From positions 62,001 through 126,000 of the forward strand of contig JBEKIF010000010.1 of the NCBI GenBank assembly GCA_050011895.1: DNA of 64,000 nt, in the 5' to 3' direction. Shown here piece by piece: positions 60,329-64,000 of the stretch. Every line of letters begins with the position of its first letter. Positions within the stretch are counted from its first letter, which is position 1. The notes under the pieces are model-generated. The model searched no databases and was not told the DNA's origin. It worked only from the letters and a program-made list of their open reading frames with translations. The stretch is from DATBGO01 sp050011895. GTDB lineage: Bacteria; Actinomycetota; Actinomycetes; Streptosporangiales; Streptosporangiaceae. The translations under genes and the position numbers were made by a program.

Positions 60329-62016
60329 CCAGGGTGGCGATCAGGCGGGCGCTGGTCAGCGTCTACGACAAGACGGGCCTGGACGAGCTGGCACCGGCGC
60401 TGCACTCGGCCGGGGTCGAGATCGTCTCCACCGGCAGTACCGCGGCGGCGATCATTGCCGCCGGGTTGCCCGTCACCAGAGTCGAAGACGTCACCGGATT
60501 CCCCGAGTTCCTTGACGGGCGGGTCAAGACGTTGCACCCGGCCGTGCACGGCGGCCTGCTAGCCGACCTTGACCAGGCCGGGCACCGCCAGCAGCTGGCC
60601 GAGCTCCGGATCGCTCCGTTCGAGCTGCTGGTATCCAACCTGTACCCGTTCGAGCAGGCGGTGGCCGGCGGAGCCGGGCCGGCCGAGTGCGTCGAGCAGA
60701 TCGACATCGGCGGTCCGGCCATGGTGCGGGCGGCGGCCAAGAACCACGCCAGGATGGCGGTCATCACCGAGCCTTCGATGTACCAGGCGGTGACCGAGGC
60801 GCTGGGCGCGGGCGGTTTCACGCTCGCGCAGCGCCGCAGGCTCGCGGCCCGCGCTTATGCGCACACCGCCGCCTATGACTCCTCGATCGCGTCCTGGTTC
60901 GCTTCCGCTTACGCGCCGGACGAGACGGCCGCCGAGACCGGCTGGCCCGACATGATCGCCGCAGTGTTCGCGCGCAAGGACGTGCTCAGGTACGGGGAGA
61001 ATCCGCACCAGCGGGCCGCCCTCTACGTGCAGGGCGGCACGGTACGCGGCGGCGCGGCGGCCGGGGAGCGGTCCGCATCAAGCGGCGTTGCGGCCGCCGG
61101 CCAGCCGCCCGCCGCGGCAGCTGGCCAGCCGTCCGGTGGTGTCGCGGCCGCCGAGCAGCTGCGCGGCAAGGCGATGTCGTACAACAACTACGTCGACGCC
61201 GAGGCAGCCCGGCGGGCGGCCTTCGATTTCGCCGAGCCGTGCGTGGCGATCATGAAGCACTCCAACCCGTGCGGCCTGGCCGTTGCCGCGGACCTGGCCG
61301 AGGCGCACCGCAAGGCGCACGCCTGTGATCCTGGATCCGCGTACGGCGGCGTCATCGCGGCCAACGGACTGGTGACAGCGGCGCTGGCCGGGCAGATAGC
61401 CAAGGTCTTCACCGAGGTGCTGATCGCGCCCGAATTCGAGGCGGCCGCGCTCGACATCCTGGCCAGCAGGAAGAACCTGCGGGTGCTGCGGTGCCCGGCG
61501 CCAGGGACCAGCCCGGCGCAAGGGACCAGCCCCGCGGCCGGTGCCAGCGCGGAAACGGAGTGGCGGCGGGTAAGCGGCGGAATGCTGGTGCAGACGGCTG
61601 ACCATGCCGACCAGCCGGGCGACCAGCCGGGAAACTGGCGCCTGGCAGCCGGCCAGCCAGCCGACGCCGACACGCTGCGCGACCTGGCCTTCGGCTGGCG
61701 GGCCTGCCGGGCGGTCAAGTCCAACGCCATCTTGCTGGCATCCGGCGAGGCGACGGTCGGCATCGGCATGGGCCAGGTCAACCGGGTGGACTCGGCCCGG
61801 CTCGCGGTCGCCAGGGCGGGCGATCGCGCGAGGGGCTCGGTCGGCGCCAGTGACGCGTTCTTCCCGTTCGCCGACGGCCTGCAGGTGCTGGCCGACGCGG
61901 GGGTCCGGGCCATCGCCGAGCCCGGCGGGTCGATCCGCGACGACGAGGTCATCGCCGCCGCCGTGGCAGCCGGGCTCACCCTGTATTTCACCGGGGTCCG
62001 GCACTTCTTCCACTAG
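60325..62016 (+). CDS. purH: Bifunctional AICAR transformylase/IMP cyclohydrolase PurH
   Basis: The 563-residue enzyme carries out the last two steps of IMP synthesis. The cyclohydrolase part has YDKTGLDELA, GRVKTLHP and NLYPFEQAV; the transformylase part has YNNYVDAEAARRAAFDF, MKHSNPCG and the terminal TLYFTGVRHFFH. Two Ala/Gly/Pro/Gln-rich insertions, about residues 242-277 and 390-450, make it longer than the usual 520 or so. GTG 60325 overlaps the purN stop (GTGA), so the two are co-translated. Confidence 0.95.
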   Translation: MTRVAIRRALVSVYDKTGLDELAPALHSAGVEIVSTGSTAAAIIAAGLPVTRVEDVTGFPEFLDGRVKTLHPAVHGGLLADLDQAGHRQQLAELRIAPFELLVSNLYPFEQAVAGGAGPAECVEQIDIGGPAMVRAAAKNHARMAVITEPSMYQAVTEALGAGGFTLAQRRRLAARAYAHTAAYDSSIASWFASAYAPDETAAETGWPDMIAAVFARKDVLRYGENPHQRAALYVQGGTVRGGAAAGERSASSGVAAAGQPPAAAAGQPSGGVAAAEQLRGKAMSYNNYVDAEAARRAAFDFAEPCVAIMKHSNPCGLAVAADLAEAHRKAHACDPGSAYGGVIAANGLVTAALAGQIAKVFTEVLIAPEFEAAALDILASRKNLRVLRCPAPGTSPAQGTSPAAGASAETEWRRVSGGMLVQTADHADQPGDQPGNWRLAAGQPADADTLRDLAFGWRACRAVKSNAILLASGEATVGIGMGQVNRVDSARLAVARAGDRARGSVGASDAFFPFADGLQVLADAGVRAIAEPGGSIRDDEVIAAAVAAGLTLYFTGVRHFFH

Positions 62017-62044
62017 CCGCGGCGAAAGTCCTGGTTGTCCTGCT

Positions 62045-62101
62045 GGCGCGCTCCTGGTCGCTGACCGGGATGGAGACGACTGGCAGGTTAGTGAGTGCCA
62101 T
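62045..62101 (-). pseudogene. 5' fragment of a VOC/glyoxalase family gene
   Basis: From ATG 62101, with AGGAG placed seven bases upstream, the minus strand encodes MALTNLPVVSIPVSDQERA, the characteristic beginning of a VOC (glyoxalase/bleomycin resistance) protein, where AKAFY normally follows. The next residues, SRTTRTFAAASG, have no family similarity and the frame runs into purH. I read this as a truncated gene whose 3' part was deleted. Confidence 0.6.
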
Positions 62102-62195
62102 GATGATCTCCTCGTTCAATCGCGGTTTTCCGTAGCCAGGCGCGCGGCCGCCTTCGACCGTAGTGGTGCCTGGTGTCGGGCACAATGGGGCTGCA

Positions 62196-63068
62196 ATGAC
62201 TGCAATAATCCTGGACGGCAAGAAGACGGCTGCCGCGATACGCGAGGACCTTACCCGCAGGGTGGCCGAGCTGGCCCGCCATGGCGAGCCGCCCGGGCTC
62301 GGCACGGTGCTGGTCGGCGACGACGAGGGCAGCCGGGTATACGTGAACGCGAAGCACCGGGACTGCGCCCAGGTCGGCATCGTCAGCTTCCGCCGCGATC
62401 TGCCCGTTGACGCCAGCCAGCAGCAGGTCGAGGACACTGTCGCCGAGCTGAACTCCAATCCCGCGTGCACCGGTTTCATCGTCCAGCTCCCGCTGCCCGC
62501 CGGCCTTGACCCGCAGCCGGTTCTTGAGCTGATGGACCCGGCCAAGGACGCCGACGGGCTGCATCCAGTCAACCTGGGCCGGCTGGTGCTCGGCGAGCGC
62601 GGGCCGCTGCCATGCACCCCGCACGGCATTGTGGAGCTGCTGCGAACGTTCGACGTCCCGATCGCGGGCGCGGATGTGACCATCGTCGGGCGCGGTATCA
62701 CCGTCGGGCGGGCCCTCGCCCTGCTGCTGACCCGCCGCACCGAGAACGCGACCGTCACCCAGTGCCACACCGGCACGAAGGACCTGGCGGCGCACACCCG
62801 TGGCGCCGACATCGTGGTGGTCGCGGCAGGCAAGCCGGGCCTGCTGACGCCCGACATGATCCGGCCCGGCGCGGCCGTCATCGACGTGGGCATCACCAGG
62901 ACCGACGCGGGACTGGTCGGCGATGCCGATCCGGCCGTCGCCGAGGTGGCCGGTTACCTGGCCCCGATGCCCGGCGGGGTCGGCCCGATGACCAGGGCCA
63001 TGCTGCTGGCCAACGTGGTGCAGGCCGCGGAAGCCGGGACGCTACGAGGCCGAACTACTGGCCGGTAA
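62196..63068 (+). CDS. folD: Methylenetetrahydrofolate dehydrogenase/cyclohydrolase FolD
   Basis: The 290-residue bifunctional enzyme interconverts 5,10-methylene- and 10-formyl-THF and supplies PurN and PurH. The catalytic lysine is in SRVYVNAKHRDC; other signatures are IVQLPLPAGLD, DADGLHPVNLG, PCTPHGIVELL, IVGRGITVGRALALLL and PMPGGVGPMTRAML. ATG 62196 is the only good start. The family usually has Pro after VGR; here it is Ala, a mild change. Confidence 0.94.
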   Translation: MTAIILDGKKTAAAIREDLTRRVAELARHGEPPGLGTVLVGDDEGSRVYVNAKHRDCAQVGIVSFRRDLPVDASQQQVEDTVAELNSNPACTGFIVQLPLPAGLDPQPVLELMDPAKDADGLHPVNLGRLVLGERGPLPCTPHGIVELLRTFDVPIAGADVTIVGRGITVGRALALLLTRRTENATVTQCHTGTKDLAAHTRGADIVVVAAGKPGLLTPDMIRPGAAVIDVGITRTDAGLVGDADPAVAEVAGYLAPMPGGVGPMTRAMLLANVVQAAEAGTLRGRTTGR

Positions 63069-63101
63069 CATAGCTCGGCCGAAGGGTGCGCCGGGACCCA
63101 A

Positions 63102-63131
63102 GGTACCGGGGCCGGACCGGTAGCCGGTACC
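63102..63131 (+). terminator. Possible terminator after folD
   Basis: GGTACCGG and CCGGTACC form an 8-bp stem with a 14-base GC-rich loop, 34 bp after the folD stop. There is no T-run. Confidence 0.4.
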
Positions 63132-63283
63132 CCGGATTCGCCGAGTCTGTGCCGTTTGGCAGGCTTAAGCTGCGGTGCCCGGCCGGCTGGCCGGACGCGT
63201 TCAGCCGGCTCACGAGCCGGGACGTTATGCAGAGGCCCGGCCCACGGGCCAGGATGTTGTGCAAAGGGAGGTCGGCCGCGGTC

Positions 63284-64000
63284 ATGAACATCGTCGTCTG
63301 CGTCAAGCAGGTGCCCGATACCTATTCCGAGCGGACGCTGAAGCCCGATGACTCCACCCTGGACCGGGAGTCAGCCGACGCCGTGATCAACGAGATTGAC
63401 GAGTACGCGATCGAGGAGGGACTGCGCCTGGCCGAGGCACACGGCGGCGAGGTGACCATCCTGTCCATGGGGCCCGAGCGGACGGCCGAGTCGATCCGCA
63501 AGGCCCTGTCCATGGGCGCGGACAAGGCGATTCACCTCGTCGATGACGGCCTCGCCGGCTCCGACGCCTTGCAGACCTCGGCGGCGATCGCCCAGGTCCT
63601 CTCCAGGACCGGGTTCGACCTGGTGATCCTCGGCTCGGAATCGACCGACGCGCGGATGGGAGTGCTCGGCGCGATGCTGGCCGAGCGGCTCGGCGTGCCG
63701 CAGCTCTCGCTGGCCAGCAAGGTCGAGATCGACGGCACGTCGGTGCACATCAACCGGCTGACGGACTACGGCTACGACAAGGTGCAGGGGAGCCTGCCCG
63801 CCGTGATCAGCGTGGTGGAGAAGATCAACGAGCCCCGCTACCCCTCGTTCAAGGGGATCATGGCGGCCAAGAAGAAGCCGGTCGAGACGCTGAGCATGGC
63901 CGACGCGGGAATCGACCCCGGCCAGGTCGGGCTGGCCGCGGCTGCGACCGAGGTGGTCAGCTGGGCCAACCGGCCGCCACGGCCGGCCGGCACGATCGTG
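63284..64000 (+). CDS. etfB: Electron transfer flavoprotein beta subunit (partial)
   Basis: The frame from ATG 63284 is open to the window end (239 codons). It starts MNIVVCVKQVPDTYSERTLK, then INEIDEYAIEEGLRLAE, ILSMGPERTAESIRKALSMG and VILGSESTDARMGVLGAMLA, with DKVQGSLPAVISVVE before the edge. This is EtfB, which binds AMP and with EtfA carries electrons from acyl-CoA dehydrogenases. GGGAGG lies 14 bases upstream. The remaining 20 or so residues and presumably etfA lie beyond the window. Confidence 0.95.
   Translation, partial: MNIVVCVKQVPDTYSERTLKPDDSTLDRESADAVINEIDEYAIEEGLRLAEAHGGEVTILSMGPERTAESIRKALSMGADKAIHLVDDGLAGSDALQTSAAIAQVLSRTGFDLVILGSESTDARMGVLGAMLAERLGVPQLSLASKVEIDGTSVHINRLTDYGYDKVQGSLPAVISVVEKINEPRYPSFKGIMAAKKKPVETLSMADAGIDPGQVGLAAAATEVVSWANRPPRPAGTIV

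Overview
The window is a contiguous piece of a high-GC actinomycete chromosome. GC is near 70%, codon use is strongly GC-biased, GTG starts and 4-base stop/start overlaps are common. The gene content (BldC, the GlgE maltosyltransferase pathway, the pcrA-icmB-sucCD-DUF6350-purNH-folD order, DUF3017 beside icd and mdh) is what is known from streptomycete-like, mycelial actinobacteria. The exact genus cannot be fixed from sequence alone. No tRNA, rRNA, CRISPR array, prophage or intact insertion sequence was seen.

Layout. 1-5.6 kb: a flavin reductase-like gene cut by the window edge, sppA, a Nudix fusion protein overlapping a cytochrome P450, a DODA-type dioxygenase and a small metallophosphoesterase. 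5.7-16.3 kb: a complete alpha-glucan/trehalose module (glgE, treS, mak, glgB on the minus strand, glgP divergent). 16.6-21.9 kb: bldC, a repeat-filled hypothetical gene, a crotonase, a small conserved protein, a membrane-anchored Ser/Thr kinase and a convergent FHA-HTH regulator. 22-26 kb: citrate synthase, DUF3017, icd, mdh. 26.1-37.1 kb: an accessory-looking stretch with vapBC, an M20 amidohydrolase, a CNNM/CorC protein, guaA, a patatin, an ISL3 transposase remnant, a hydrolase without its nucleophile, kynU and a nucleotidyltransferase fragment. 37.1-46.3 kb: an unusual CoxG fusion protein with a decayed coxM upstream, a PIG-L deacetylase, two aldehyde dehydrogenases (one with an internal deletion), a saccharopine dehydrogenase-like enzyme and an amino-acid permease. 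47-64 kb: a secreted GH12-like protein, pcrA, icmB, sucCD, a DUF6350 membrane protein, amt, purN-purH, folD and the start of etfB.

How the genes work together. The glg block converts trehalose to maltose, maltose 1-phosphate and branched alpha-glucan, with GlgP degrading the polymer. Citrate synthase, Icd, Mdh and SucCD cover much of the TCA cycle; IcmB and EtfB link to acyl-CoA metabolism. PurN, PurH, GuaA and FolD serve purine and one-carbon metabolism.

The most notable items are: (1) a single protein joining a CoxG/SRPBCC domain, an RNA-polymerase alpha-CTD-like domain and a C-terminal membrane anchor through long tandem repeats, left as an orphan beside a frameshifted coxM; (2) a striking load of tandem repeats with periods of 15, 18, 30 or 42 bp, some inside housekeeping enzymes such as GuaA; (3) enzymes missing key parts (Ser-to-Gly in a hydrolase, deletion of the PWN segment in an aldehyde dehydrogenase); (4) a perfect 38-bp palindrome between two divergent genes; and (5) a gene whose only Shine-Dalgarno-supported start is ATC. 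Several frameshifts and odd starts could be sequencing errors and need read-level confirmation.
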